Positions 8,806 through 16,813 of a stretch of 45,993 nt of DNA are shown here, piece after piece. The position numbers and the translations under genes are program-made. How positions within the stretch are numbered: the first letter of the stretch is position 1; every line of letters begins with the position of its first letter. Below the pieces are notes generated by a model. It ran no database searches, was not told the DNA's origin, and saw only the letters and a program-made list of their open reading frames with translations. The stretch is taken from positions 1 to 45,993 of the forward strand of contig CAISOH010000071.1 of the NCBI GenBank assembly GCA_903887005.1, in the 5' to 3' direction. The stretch comes from an uncultured Bacteroidota bacterium. GTDB taxonomy: Bacteria; Bacteroidota; Bacteroidia; Chitinophagales; Chitinophagaceae.

Positions 8806-10303
8806 TGGAAGAACAGCTCCGGAACATGGGAGCCTCGTTGGATACGGAGCCTTAATTGATTCTTTAAAACTTGCTGTACCAATGCCCAACAAGCTTGCAT
8901 TTATCAGTACGAAGCATAAGCAATATGAAACTGATAACTGGTTTGTCTTTACACCAAGACATCAGCCTCAGGAAAATATTTATGATCATTTGGTGTTTGC
9001 TGTAAAATACGAAGGCATAAACCTGTTGTTTTTCAAAAAGTTGTTTGAGCGATTACCATTGGATACGGTTGAAAAATGGATTACTAATGAACCTCAGAGT
9101 CAATACAGCCGAAAAATCTGGTTCCTGTTTGAATGGCTGATGCAAAAACAATTAGCTGTACCTGATCTAAAAGAAGGGAACTATATAACTCTTATAGACG
9201 AAGGGTTACAATATGCTAATCCTGTTAGCTATAATTCCAGACGTCATCGGATAAAAGACAATTTGCCCGGGACTTTTGATTTTTGTCCGCTAATACACAA
9301 AACGGTAAAACTTGAAAAATATATAGCGGAAAATCTATCAGAAAAAACCAATGCTGTTATTAGCAGTTTACGCAAAGACATATTACTTCGAACTTCTGCT
9401 TTTCTTTTACTTAAAGATTCTAAAGCTTCATTTACAATTGAAGGTGAAAACCCTACACAAAACAGAGCGGCTCGTTGGGGAAGAGCTATCGGGCAAGCAG
9501 GCAGCAGGCCATTGAGCAAAGAAGAGCTTCTTCGATTACAGCAAATAATAATTGAAAATAGCCGGTTCGTTCAAATGGGATACCGCACTGAAGGCGGTTT
9601 TGTCGGGGAACATGATCGAACAACAGGGGAGCCAATACCAGAACATATTTCCGCACGATGGCAGGATATAGAGAAACTTATGGCTGGCTTAATGGATACA
9701 GCAAAGCAAATGGAAGAAAGTAAATATCATCCGGTATTAATGGCAGCTGAAATTGCTTTTGGCTTCGTTTTTATTCACCCTTTTGCAGATGGTAACGGAA
9801 GACTGCACCGCTATCTGATACATCATTTGTTAGCTAAAATGAAATTTACACCACAGGGAATTATTTTCCCTGTTTCAGCAGCCATACTGGATCGGATTGA
9901 TGATTATCGAAAAGTATTAGAAAGCTATTCTTATCCACTGCTTGAATTTATTGAATGGAAAAAGACTTCCAAAAATAATATAGGGGTGCTTAATGAAACA
10001 ATAGACTACTACCGGTATTTTGACGCAACCTTTCTTTCGGAATTTTTGTTTGACAGTATTGATTACACTATAAATAAAATTATTCCGGAAGAAGTAGCTT
10101 ATCTGCAAAAGTATGATGCAATGAAAGCATGGGTTGATGATCGTTTTCAGATGCCGGATAAAATGGTTGCTTTATTAATTCGGTTTTTAGAACAAGACAA
10201 CGGGTCATTATCCAAAAGAGCAAAAGAGAAAGAGTTCGCTGCCATTACAATTGATGAGGGTAAAGAAATAGAAGAGCACTTTAAATTGTTTTTCGGGGGA
10301 TAA
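8765..10303 (+). CDS. Fic-domain protein (probable AMP-transferase), self-inhibited class II type
   Basis: A 512-residue Fic protein. The catalytic motif HPFADGNGRLHR is at residues 338-349, with the general base His338, Asp342 and the GNGR loop that binds nucleotide phosphates. Upstream, S222-FTI-E226-G227 fits the (S/T)xxxE(G/N) inhibitory motif, which in class II Fic proteins places a Glu in the active site until it is displaced. The N-terminal 200 residues are not recognised, and the C-terminus is helical. Family knowledge predicts AMPylation (or deAMPylation) of a protein hydroxyl group. No separate antitoxin gene is adjacent, which agrees with built-in inhibition. The ATG at 8765 lies within the direct-repeat array described separately. 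Confidence 0.92.
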   Translation: MNNKHFSQVISVFHGRTAPEHGSLVGYGALIDSLKLAVPMPNKLAFISTKHKQYETDNWFVFTPRHQPQENIYDHLVFAVKYEGINLLFFKKLFERLPLDTVEKWITNEPQSQYSRKIWFLFEWLMQKQLAVPDLKEGNYITLIDEGLQYANPVSYNSRRHRIKDNLPGTFDFCPLIHKTVKLEKYIAENLSEKTNAVISSLRKDILLRTSAFLLLKDSKASFTIEGENPTQNRAARWGRAIGQAGSRPLSKEELLRLQQIIIENSRFVQMGYRTEGGFVGEHDRTTGEPIPEHISARWQDIEKLMAGLMDTAKQMEESKYHPVLMAAEIAFGFVFIHPFADGNGRLHRYLIHHLLAKMKFTPQGIIFPVSAAILDRIDDYRKVLESYSYPLLEFIEWKKTSKNNIGVLNETIDYYRYFDATFLSEFLFDSIDYTINKIIPEEVAYLQKYDAMKAWVDDRFQMPDKMVALLIRFLEQDNGSLSKRAKEKEFAAITIDEGKEIEEHFKLFFGG

Positions 10304-10457
10304 TCATTCCCGTTGGTCTTGGAATCGAAATATTTATCCTCATTAACTTTCATAGACAACAAATTTACGCAGTTTATCAGGTCAGATTATTGTAAGGAAA
10401 ACTGAAAATATACGTCCATTTTTAATTTGCGTACCTCGGTTTTATTCAAAAATAAAT

Positions 10458-11516
10458 TCAATACAACCTTACCCGTGGGTCTATCCAGGCGTAAAAAAGA
10501 TCGGTGAAAAGGTTGATGACTATGAAGATAAAGGCTGTGAGCAAAACGGAGCCCATTACGAGTGGAAAGTCGAACTTGTCGAGTGCGTCAACGGTTATCT
10601 TTCCTATGCCTTTCCAGCCAAAGATATATTCCACAAAGAAGGAACCTGCCAGTAATTCCGCCAGCCAGCCTGTGACGGCGGTGATAACGGGGTTCAGCGC
10701 ATTGGGGAGCGCATGGCGGAAAATGGTTTTTGTTTTGGAAAGCCCTTTGGCATAAGCCGTGCGGATGTAGTCCTGCGAGAGCGCATCCAGCAGGGCGCTA
10801 CGGGTGAGCTGAGTAATTATAGCCAGCGGCCGGATACCGAGCGCAAATGCAGGAAGGATAAGGTTGCGCAATGCAAGATGCCTGCCGGTAAACGGGTCGT
10901 ATTCCCACAGGCTGCCGGTCATATTTAGTCCGGTATAATTATGCAGCAGATAGCCGAATACAAAGGCAATGAGCAATCCCGCAAAGAAGGACGGCATGGA
11001 AATACCCGCGACACTGGCCGCAATGGCGGAGGTATCCATCCAGGTATTTTTTTTGAGGGCGGCAAGCACACCCAGCAATATACCGAATATGGTTGCAAAG
11101 GTCATAGCTGTCAGGGCCAGTATGGCGGTGCCCGGCAGTCCCTCGGCAAGTATAGTATTTACTTCCTTTTTGCTGCTGTAGGAGCGGCCCAGGTAGGGCC
11201 ATTTTAGAACCAGCCCATTATTTTTTGATACAGGAAGCAGCGAAACATAATTGTATCGTGTTCTTGAATCATTGTCGCGGCCATTTATGCTGACTGGCAA
11301 CAGATCATTTATATAAAGGAAATAACGGGTTATGATAGGTTTATCAAGGTTGAGCGCATGGCGGGCGTTTTCAATAGAAGCAAGATCACTGCGCTGCCCC
11401 ATGGTGAGTCTTGCAGGATCGGCTGGCAATACGTTGAACATGAAAAAGACAAAGGTAACCACTCCCCACAACACCAGCAGGCTATAACGTGCGCGTTTTG
11501 CTATGAAGCGGATCAC
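10458..11516 (-). CDS. ABC transporter permease, DppB/OppB type
   Basis: A 352-residue inner-membrane permease of the peptide/nickel/opine ABC family. It begins with the typical cytoplasmic stub and first membrane span (MIRFIAKRARYSLLVLWGVV, then FVFFMFNVLPADPAR). The EAA loop that docks on the ATPase is visible as TRSALLDALSQDYIRTAYAKGLSKTKTIFRHALPNAL. Five or six membrane segments are evident. The start codon is GTG at 11516-11514. The usual partners (DppC-type permease, ATPases, binding protein) are absent on both sides, so it either works with genes elsewhere or is a scattered member of the system, an arrangement not rare in Bacteroidota. Confidence 0.9.
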   Translation of the reverse strand: MIRFIAKRARYSLLVLWGVVTFVFFMFNVLPADPARLTMGQRSDLASIENARHALNLDKPIITRYFLYINDLLPVSINGRDNDSRTRYNYVSLLPVSKNNGLVLKWPYLGRSYSSKKEVNTILAEGLPGTAILALTAMTFATIFGILLGVLAALKKNTWMDTSAIAASVAGISMPSFFAGLLIAFVFGYLLHNYTGLNMTGSLWEYDPFTGRHLALRNLILPAFALGIRPLAIITQLTRSALLDALSQDYIRTAYAKGLSKTKTIFRHALPNALNPVITAVTGWLAELLAGSFFVEYIFGWKGIGKITVDALDKFDFPLVMGSVLLTAFIFIVINLFTDLFYAWIDPRVRLY

Positions 11517-11598
11517 AATGGAGTGTGTTTAAGATTCAGAATGGACAAATTTAGGTTATTCGGTGGTAATTGAATTCCTATGCGTAAATAGTAAATAA

Positions 11599-11648
11599 AC
11601 TAAAAGCTTTGACAAACCCGAAACATCAGGAATGTCAAAGCTTTTAGT
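11599..11648 (-). terminator. Intrinsic terminator with perfect 16-bp stem
   Basis: ACTAAAAGCTTTGACA at 11599-11614 pairs perfectly with TGTCAAAGCTTTTAGT at 11633-11648 around an 18-base loop. It lies 43 bases downstream of the DoxX-protein stop (minus strand), and on that strand the stem is followed by a T-rich run (TTTATTTAC). It most likely ends that transcript before the permease gene. The symmetric stem could also act on the other strand. Confidence 0.8.
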
Positions 11649-11690
11649 AATAACATATAACGGATTGCCGCTTCCGTTGTAATCAGATCT

Positions 11691-12821
11691 CTATTTCAGA
11701 TCAAGCTTGCCATTGTATAATGACATATCTGAAGGATAGTCGCGGTAGCTCCATTTATTCACTACTACACCGTCATTCAGCAGCATAAGGCCCGGATTAG
11801 AGCGCATTGCTGTTTTGCTGGCAGTGCCATCGAGCGACAGGAAAGCCAGATTGGAAAGCCCCCATTTCTGCAGGAATTCCCGTGAACTTTCCCTGTTTGC
11901 TGAACAAAGAATATAGAAGGGGATATGCAATTCCGCAGCTTTAGCAGCAAGGTGCTGCAGTTTATCAATATTAGACATATCGGCTTTATCGAACTGGCGG
12001 ATAAACCAGAATAAAGTATATCCTTTAGCAGTCAGTATTTGCTGTGTCAGGTCGGTGCTGTTGGAATCTTCAAGAATGAAGTCATGAATTTCGGGTTCAC
12101 CGACAGTCTCACTCATCACCTTGTCTTTACGGTCAACAAATTTCCAGGTAGAATCCTGCCAGGGATAGTTATCTGAAGAGAACTCTTTTTTAACGCCATC
12201 TTTTTCATAAATAAATACAGACTTGATAACAGCGGGTTTGTAATCCTTGCCGGGCTGCATTTTTTCCCACAGGTTGTAGCCCGCTTTATAAGGCATACAA
12301 TCATGGAAAGGCAAGTGCTCAAGGTCCCACCACTGAATACCCGCTGCAAACGCGACGGAGAGTAAAATAACAGCGGTATTTATATGCTTGTGGAAAAGGT
12401 CGTCAATACGTTTACGGTATGCATACAGCACGAATGCCATTAAAGTCAGCGCAATATCTTTATAGAAAGTAGCTTCGCTGGATATTTTGATACAGGCGCC
12501 AAAGCAGCCGCACTCCTTTACTTTGCCGGTTAAGAGGGCGTAACCTGTAATGAAAGTAAAAAACAAATTGAGCAGCACCAGCATGGTTGCGAAGAAGCGA
12601 AAGGAATATCCCAGAAGCACGGCCACGCCACACACAATCTCAAAAGCGATCATGGTAAGAGAGAACAGAAATGACCAGTGCATCATGAAGGTCATATTTA
12701 AAGCCTCGAAGAATTCATCCATTTTATAGACGAGGCCCATTGGGTCATTAGCCTTAACTATGCCGGAGAATATGAATAAGACACCTACAACTATTCTTAA
12801 TAACCAGAGAAAATATTTCAT
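11691..12821 (-). CDS. DoxX/MauE-type membrane protein with thioredoxin-like C-terminus (BT_3928-like)
   Basis: A 376-residue protein. The first about 150 residues form four membrane spans of the DoxX/MauE type (WLLRIVVGVLFIFSGIVKAN, FLFSLTMIAFEIVCGVAVLL), with a CGCFGAC cysteine cluster in the loop (VKECGCFGACIKI). A further hydrophobic segment precedes a periplasmic region, and the end (about 250-376) reads like a thioredoxin-fold domain (YTLFWFIRQFD, PFYILCSANRESSREFLQKW, MLLNDGVVVNKW) without a CxxC active site. This layout matches the Bacteroidota BT_3928 family. A role in membrane thiol redox or quinone-linked processes is inferred only. A near-consensus box TATTTTG on the minus strand with TTTG 17 bases upstream lies before its ATG. 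Confidence 0.82.
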   Translation of the reverse strand: MKYFLWLLRIVVGVLFIFSGIVKANDPMGLVYKMDEFFEALNMTFMMHWSFLFSLTMIAFEIVCGVAVLLGYSFRFFATMLVLLNLFFTFITGYALLTGKVKECGCFGACIKISSEATFYKDIALTLMAFVLYAYRKRIDDLFHKHINTAVILLSVAFAAGIQWWDLEHLPFHDCMPYKAGYNLWEKMQPGKDYKPAVIKSVFIYEKDGVKKEFSSDNYPWQDSTWKFVDRKDKVMSETVGEPEIHDFILEDSNSTDLTQQILTAKGYTLFWFIRQFDKADMSNIDKLQHLAAKAAELHIPFYILCSANRESSREFLQKWGLSNLAFLSLDGTASKTAMRSNPGLMLLNDGVVVNKWSYRDYPSDMSLYNGKLDLK

Positions 12822-12901
12822 AAGATATAAATTTATTATGCGTTACTTGTTACAAAATAGTTTTTAATTAAGTTTTCAAATTTCATTTCAAAAGCAGGAA
12901 T

Positions 12902-12909
12902 TAACTTTG
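12902..12909 (+). promoter_or_regulatory. -7 promoter box for folP
   Basis: TAACTTTG at 12902-12909 matches the Bacteroidota -7 consensus TAnnTTTG. It overlaps the first possible TTG start of the folP frame (12907), which excludes that codon as the translation start if this box is used. The -33 element is not clear. Confidence 0.6.
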
Positions 12910-12987
12910 CCCTTCAAACTTACGAGAACATTAAGAAAAAGCAAAGTTTCCAATACAATTATAAAAGTTCATTCACAAATAATAAAA

Positions 12988-13815
12988 TTGTCAATAACAC
13001 TACACAGCAAGTCGGGGGTTTTAGATATTTCCCAACCCGTGGTAATGGGCATTCTTAATGCCACCCCCGATAGTTTCTTTAACAAAGGACGGGAAAGCGA
13101 CGTAAATAGTTTGCTCAGAAATGCAGAAAAAATGTTAAAAGATGGCGCAGCTATCTTAGACATAGGCGGCGCAAGCACAAAACCCGGACAGGAACTGATA
13201 GGCGCGGATGAGGAATTGCAGCGCGTGATGCCGGCAGTTACCGCTATTCACAAAAACTTTCCCGATGCATGGCTTTCCATAGATACGTATAATGCAAAAG
13301 TGGCTAAGGAAACGGTTGAAGCAGGGGTGTCTGTTGTAAATGATGTAAGCAGTGGCCGGTTTGATACAGAAATGCTAAAAACAGTGGCTGGATTGCAAGT
13401 GCCCTACATAGCTATGCACATGCTGGGAACACCGCAAACCATGCAAACAAATCCAGAATACGGGGATGTTGTTGCAGAAGTGTATGCGTACCTGCAAAAT
13501 GTGTGTAAGCAGTGTGAGGAATCAGGAATTACTAATATTATTATAGATCCGGGTTTTGGTTTTGGTAAAACGGTGGAACACAATTTTGCGCTGCTACGAT
13601 CGTTACATACCTTTAGTACGCTTGGTAAACCAATACTGGCAGGCCTTTCCCGTAAATCAATGGTATGCAAAGTGCTAAAAGTAAATCCCGATCACGCATT
13701 AAACGGAACGACAGCGCTTAATATGGTAGCCCTGCAACAGGGAGCAAATATTCTCAGAGTACATGATGTGAAGGAGGCGATGGAGGTTATAAAAATGGCT
13801 CAATGGCTTAATTAA
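12988..13815 (+). CDS. folP: Dihydropteroate synthase
   Basis: Condenses 6-hydroxymethyl-7,8-dihydropterin diphosphate with p-aminobenzoate to give dihydropteroate in folate synthesis. All family signatures are present in order: VVMGILNATPDSFF, AILDIGGASTKPG (pterin site), WLSIDTYNAKVA, VVNDVSSG, IAMHMLG, IIDPGFGFGKTVEHN, LAGLSRKSM and LRVHDVKEA. The frame is open back to a TTG at 12907, but that overlaps a -7 box. No ATG precedes the catalytic core, so I place the start at the TTG at 12988, giving 275 residues, a normal length. The last residues (KMAQWLN, then TAA) are encoded by a copy of a dispersed repeat described separately. The start is uncertain; the function is not. Confidence 0.93.
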   Translation: MSITLHSKSGVLDISQPVVMGILNATPDSFFNKGRESDVNSLLRNAEKMLKDGAAILDIGGASTKPGQELIGADEELQRVMPAVTAIHKNFPDAWLSIDTYNAKVAKETVEAGVSVVNDVSSGRFDTEMLKTVAGLQVPYIAMHMLGTPQTMQTNPEYGDVVAEVYAYLQNVCKQCEESGITNIIIDPGFGFGKTVEHNFALLRSLHTFSTLGKPILAGLSRKSMVCKVLKVNPDHALNGTTALNMVALQQGANILRVHDVKEAMEVIKMAQWLN

Positions 13816-14019
13816 TGTGGAAATGTGAAAATGCGGTAATGTGAAAATGGCTCAATGGCTTAATAGCTTAATGGCTCAATGAAAAAGTGCTGTGAATGTA
13901 ATTTAATAATTAAAAATGCAGAAATTTGTCAACGCATAGAAGATGATAAAAGAAAGTGGGCATTTGTGTAATTTGTTCTTTGCCAATTGAGCCAATGAGC
14001 CATTAAGTAATTAAGCCAT
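13799..14019. repeat. Repeat cluster built on ATGGCTCAATGGCTTAAT, folP-tadA gap
   Basis: From 13797 the phrase ATGGCTCAATGGCTTAAT occurs across the folP stop codon, again at about 13847, and in part at about 13870. The reverse complement (TTGAGCCAATGAGCCATTAA, AAGCCATT) occurs at about 13986-14019 just before tadA. The cluster is thus a loose inverted arrangement around an unremarkable centre. The same family is found in minus-strand orientation at about 21980-22065, in the 5' part of the batC-like gene. Confidence 0.7.
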
Positions 14020-14025
14020 TAAAAA

Positions 14026-14466
14026 ATGACTGACGAATATTTTATGAAGGAAGCCCTGAAGCAAGCCAGGATAGCTTATGATACTGATGAGGTGCCTGTG
14101 GGCGCAGTTGTGGTATGGGACAATAAAATAATTGCCCGGGGACATAACCAGGTGGAATTATTGAACGACAGCACTGCCCATGCCGAAATGATAGCGCTCA
14201 CATCGGCCTTCAATCAATTGGGCAGCAAGTATCTGCCGGAAGCAACTTTGTATGTGACTGTGGAGCCTTGCCTGATGTGCTGCGGAGCTATATACTGGTC
14301 GCAGGTAAAACGTATTGTTTATGGTGCGGAAGATATAAAGAATGGTTACCGGAAAACAACTGGTGAGCGATGGCCATTTCATCCCAAAGCAGAATTAAAG
14401 TCTGGTATATTAGCAGATGAGTGCGCGCAGTTAATGAAAGATTTTTTTGCAGAGAGAAGAAGATGA
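14026..14466 (+). CDS. tadA: tRNA-specific adenosine deaminase
   Basis: Converts adenosine 34 of the tRNA anticodon to inosine. The zinc-dependent cytidine/deoxycytidylate deaminase fold is clear: HAE at residues 52-54 (zinc-ligand His52, proton-shuttle Glu54) and PCLMC at 81-85 (zinc ligands Cys82 and Cys85). The conserved DEVPVGAVVV strand is at 21-30, and the usual VKRIVYGAED segment follows. The length, 146 residues, is typical. The ATG follows directly on the inverted copies of the AATGGCTCA repeat, so any promoter must overlap that repeat. A guanine deaminase is the main alternative, but the CCGA after PCLM and the overall match favour TadA. Confidence 0.9.
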   Translation: MTDEYFMKEALKQARIAYDTDEVPVGAVVVWDNKIIARGHNQVELLNDSTAHAEMIALTSAFNQLGSKYLPEATLYVTVEPCLMCCGAIYWSQVKRIVYGAEDIKNGYRKTTGERWPFHPKAELKSGILADECAQLMKDFFAERRR

Positions 14467-14480
14467 AAACCCCTGAAAAA

Positions 14481-14526
14481 CCCCTGACCCCTCCTGATAA
14501 AAAAATCGGGACAGGTGCCGGGGGAC
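14481..14526 (+). repeat. Dispersed GC-rich hairpin repeat, copy A
   Basis: A 46-base segment after tadA made of CCCCTGACCCCTCCTGAT, an A-run, and ATCGGGACAGGTGCCGGGG. A near-identical copy lies at 21027-21072. The TCCTGAT / ATCGGGA halves can form a small hairpin. It is not a typical terminator because no T-run follows on the plus strand. Confidence 0.65.
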
Positions 14527-14645
14527 AAGCTATTTAGCTATTGTTTAAAATTCAGAAATTGGTTAAAGATTTGGCTGATTCATTAAATAATTCATTCAAA
14601 AATGCTATAAAGATACCAAGCCCTAAAACAAATTATACCATTCGC

Positions 14646-14990
14646 ATGTTTAGAATTAATTGGCATAAGATTGAAAACATATCCTTTACAAGTTTAGCTG
14701 AAAACAAACTGATTGAAATTTCTGTTTTTGAAAAAAAAATAGGGCTTTTAAAAAGGAATAATATGGTTCACGCTTTTACTGCTGCCTGCCCTCATGCCGG
14801 GGCTTCTTTGTGTAATGGCTGGTTGGATGCCTTTGGACGTATTGTGTGCCCGGAACATAAGTACCGTTTCGACCCCACTAATGGGCGCAATACCAGCGGT
14901 GAAGGTTATAAATTATTTACCTATCCTGTGGAAATAAGAGATGATGAGATTTATGTAGGATTACCTCAGACATTAAATCCCTCACACTAA
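14646..14990 (+). CDS. Rieske-type [2Fe-2S] ferredoxin-like protein
   Basis: A 114-residue soluble protein with a Rieske iron-sulfur fold. The two cluster-binding boxes are CPHAGASLC and CPEHKYRFD; Cys and His from each would ligate the cluster. There is no membrane anchor or catalytic domain, so it resembles the small nitrite-reductase/dioxygenase-type ferredoxins. The frame extends upstream to a TTG at 14541, but the extra 35 residues have no family support. The ATG at 14646 (MFRINWHKIENI) gives the usual length and is preferred. The electron-transfer partner is unknown; no oxygenase or reductase gene lies near. Confidence 0.85.
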   Translation: MFRINWHKIENISFTSLAENKLIEISVFEKKIGLLKRNNMVHAFTAACPHAGASLCNGWLDAFGRIVCPEHKYRFDPTNGRNTSGEGYKLFTYPVEIRDDEIYVGLPQTLNPSH

Positions 14991-15039
14991 AAAAAGCAGG
15001 AACTTGTTCCGGAGTTTCTGGCTATTCGTAAAAAAAGCA

Positions 15040-15047
15040 TAAATTTG
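15040..15047 (+). promoter_or_regulatory. -7 box four bases before the start of the 15052 gene
   Basis: TAAATTTG at 15040-15047 is an exact match to TAnnTTTG and ends four bases before the ATG at 15052. With usual Bacteroidota geometry the transcript would start at or next to the A of the ATG, so the message may be leaderless. The -33 element is weak (TTTC at 15015). Confidence 0.55.
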
Positions 15048-15051
15048 TATT

Positions 15052-15393
15052 ATGAAACTTGAATTTGATATTACACAATCCTTTAGCGATGATATTGCCC
15101 TTCTGCCGGTAATACAGAGGGAAAGGGTTGCCAATCAAATCAACCTTGTTTCAACATCTTTGTTGAATGGCAAAACAGAGTTTAAAGAGAATTCTTCCAT
15201 TCCATACCTGTTTAATCTGAAAGGAGGTTTGGAGAGTTCATTATATCTTATCAAAGCCGACCAGGATAAACGAATGATAGTAAGCATAGATGAAGATCCG
15301 ATTTTCGATAAAATTTCGCTGACATTCTTCCGCCTGATTGATAACAAAGGCGCAGAAGATATTTACAGACAGACAGGTGAGAATATTTATTAA
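15052..15393 (+). CDS. Small unknown protein, possible RelE-fold toxin-like, first gene of pair
   Basis: A 113-residue protein that I do not recognise with certainty. Its layout is an N-terminal helix-rich half (FSDDIALLPVIQRERVANQI) followed by predicted beta strands (YLFNLKGGLESSLYLIKAD, KRMIVSIDEDPIFDKISLTFFRLID). This order, and the LYLIKADQDKRMIVSIDEDP segment, recall RelE/ParE-superfamily toxins, but key basic catalytic residues are not obvious. The next gene starts 23 bases downstream in the same direction, suggesting a two-gene unit. The TAAATTTG box ends four bases before its ATG. A toxin-antitoxin role is inference from size, pairing and weak fold resemblance. Confidence 0.6.
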   Translation: MKLEFDITQSFSDDIALLPVIQRERVANQINLVSTSLLNGKTEFKENSSIPYLFNLKGGLESSLYLIKADQDKRMIVSIDEDPIFDKISLTFFRLIDNKGAEDIYRQTGENIY

Positions 15394-15416
15394 GCATTAG
15401 GATTATTATAAACCGC

Positions 15417-15716
15417 ATGGCAACAATAAAGGCCTTATTGGACGAGTATGGCGTAATATACGAAGCGTGCAAAATCCTTCCTTCAAATGATTTTAAAATA
15501 AAACTTCTTGAGGCAATAGCAGAATTGGAAGATAACAATGCGCACAAAACAAGGCAATTTCCCAAAACAAGGTTGCATAAAGTAGTTGGTGTGAAGCAAA
15601 GCATTTATCGTGCAGATATTGATAAAATTTCGGGTTGGCGGATTCATGTACAATATTTGGACAACCAGCTTCACTTAAAAGATATTATTGAGGGACAAAG
15701 CCACGATGAGCTGTGA
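15417..15716 (+). CDS. Small unknown protein, second gene of possible toxin-antitoxin pair
   Basis: A 99-residue protein not assigned to a named family. The N-terminal half is helical and acidic (MATIKALLDEYGVIYEACKI, LLEAIAELEDNNA). The C-terminal half is a beta-rich block, LHKVVGVKQSIYRADIDKIS then WRIHVQYLDNQLHLKDII, which looks like a RelE-type core. It follows the previous gene by 23 bases and is probably co-transcribed with it. If both members carry RelE-like cores, the pair differs from the standard toxin plus DNA-binding antitoxin design. No helix-turn-helix or AbrB-type domain is visible in either protein. Confidence 0.6.
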   Translation: MATIKALLDEYGVIYEACKILPSNDFKIKLLEAIAELEDNNAHKTRQFPKTRLHKVVGVKQSIYRADIDKISGWRIHVQYLDNQLHLKDIIEGQSHDEL

Positions 15717-15790
15717 AAATTATCCAATCAAAGAAGGATCGCTATAGTTAGCAACGACTGCAATACGAGCATTTTTTAAATTTCGACTTT

Positions 15791-16699
15791 ATGACACATC
15801 CCCCATTTTTAAAGCAAGGTTCTGTAATTGGTATCACGTGCCCTTCCGGTTATGTATCGGAGGACAGGGTAGCTTATGCAGTGAAAGTATTGGAACGCTG
15901 GGGCTTCAGTGTAAAACAAGGTAAAACCATTGGGTCAGAACATTTTTATTTCTCCGGCACCGACCAGGAGCGGCTTGCCGATTTGCAGGATATGCTTGAT
16001 GACCCTGATGTAGATGCAATACTTATGGGGCGTGGTGGCTATGGTTTGAGCCGTATCATAGATGGACTGGACTTTACAAAATTCCTTCGTAACCCCAAAT
16101 GGGTATGCGGCTTTAGCGATATTACCGTATTACACAATCATCTGCAGGCCCGTTACCTCATTCCATCTTTGCATAGCCCTATGTGTGGCGCTTTTAAGCC
16201 GGAAACAGAAAACCAGGATTACCTTAAAACACTTTATGCAGCGCTAACAGGCGAATCCATATACTATCATTCTGCGCCTTCAAAGTTTAACCGTAGCGGG
16301 CAAGCGGAGGCTGTGCTTACAGGCGGTAATCTTTCCTTACTCACCCATCTTATTGGTTCTGCTTCGGAAGTGGATACAGAAGAAAAAATGCTTTTTATTG
16401 AGGATATAGGAGAGCACTACTATAAAATAGACCGTATGTTACTGACACTAAAACGAGCCGGTAAACTGGATCACCTGAAAGGTATCATACTCGGCGGCTT
16501 TACGGAGATGGAAGATACGGAGCGTCCCTTTGGCCAGACAATTGAAGAGATAATATGGGATAAGGTAAAGGAATATGATTATCCTGTTTGTTTCAACTTT
16601 CCCTGTGGCCACCAGGATATAAATAATACGCTCACTCTCGGTGTCCCGCACAGGTTATTAGTTACTGAAATGGGGGGGGCGCTGGAATTGAAACGTTGA
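15791..16699 (+). CDS. LD-carboxypeptidase (peptidase family S66)
   Basis: A 302-residue serine carboxypeptidase of the LdcA/MccF family, which removes the terminal D-alanine from muropeptide tetrapeptides during cell-wall recycling. The unusual Ser-Glu-His triad can be placed at Ser109 (CGFSDIT), Glu204 (FIEDIGEHYYKIDR) and His274 (PCGHQD). MGRGGYGLSRIID near residue 80 is a family signature. There is no signal peptide, so it acts in the cytoplasm. Immunity to microcin-like nucleotide peptides (MccF) is the alternative role in this family. A run of eight G at 16672-16679 lies just before the stop, where slippage would change only the last few residues. A box-like TAAATTTC precedes the ATG by six bases. 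Confidence 0.9.
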   Translation: MTHPPFLKQGSVIGITCPSGYVSEDRVAYAVKVLERWGFSVKQGKTIGSEHFYFSGTDQERLADLQDMLDDPDVDAILMGRGGYGLSRIIDGLDFTKFLRNPKWVCGFSDITVLHNHLQARYLIPSLHSPMCGAFKPETENQDYLKTLYAALTGESIYYHSAPSKFNRSGQAEAVLTGGNLSLLTHLIGSASEVDTEEKMLFIEDIGEHYYKIDRMLLTLKRAGKLDHLKGIILGGFTEMEDTERPFGQTIEEIIWDKVKEYDYPVCFNFPCGHQDINNTLTLGVPHRLLVTEMGGALELKR

Positions 16700-16765
16700 T
16701 GAAAAATTTAAGCTGATTTTTCGTGGGTTGTATTTTTTCGATCTGTTTTGTTGTGTTTTCTTTGG

Positions 16766-16797
16766 CTTGGCTGAATTATAAAAAATTGATAAATTTG
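16766..16797 (+). promoter_or_regulatory. Promoter of the toxin-antitoxin operon
   Basis: TAAATTTG at 16790-16797 matches the -7 consensus exactly, with CTTG at 16766-16769 at a 20-base spacing as the -33 element. The antitoxin ATG follows at 16814, giving a leader of about a dozen bases. Confidence 0.65.
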
Positions 16798-16813
16798 TGA
16801 GTAATTTAAATGT

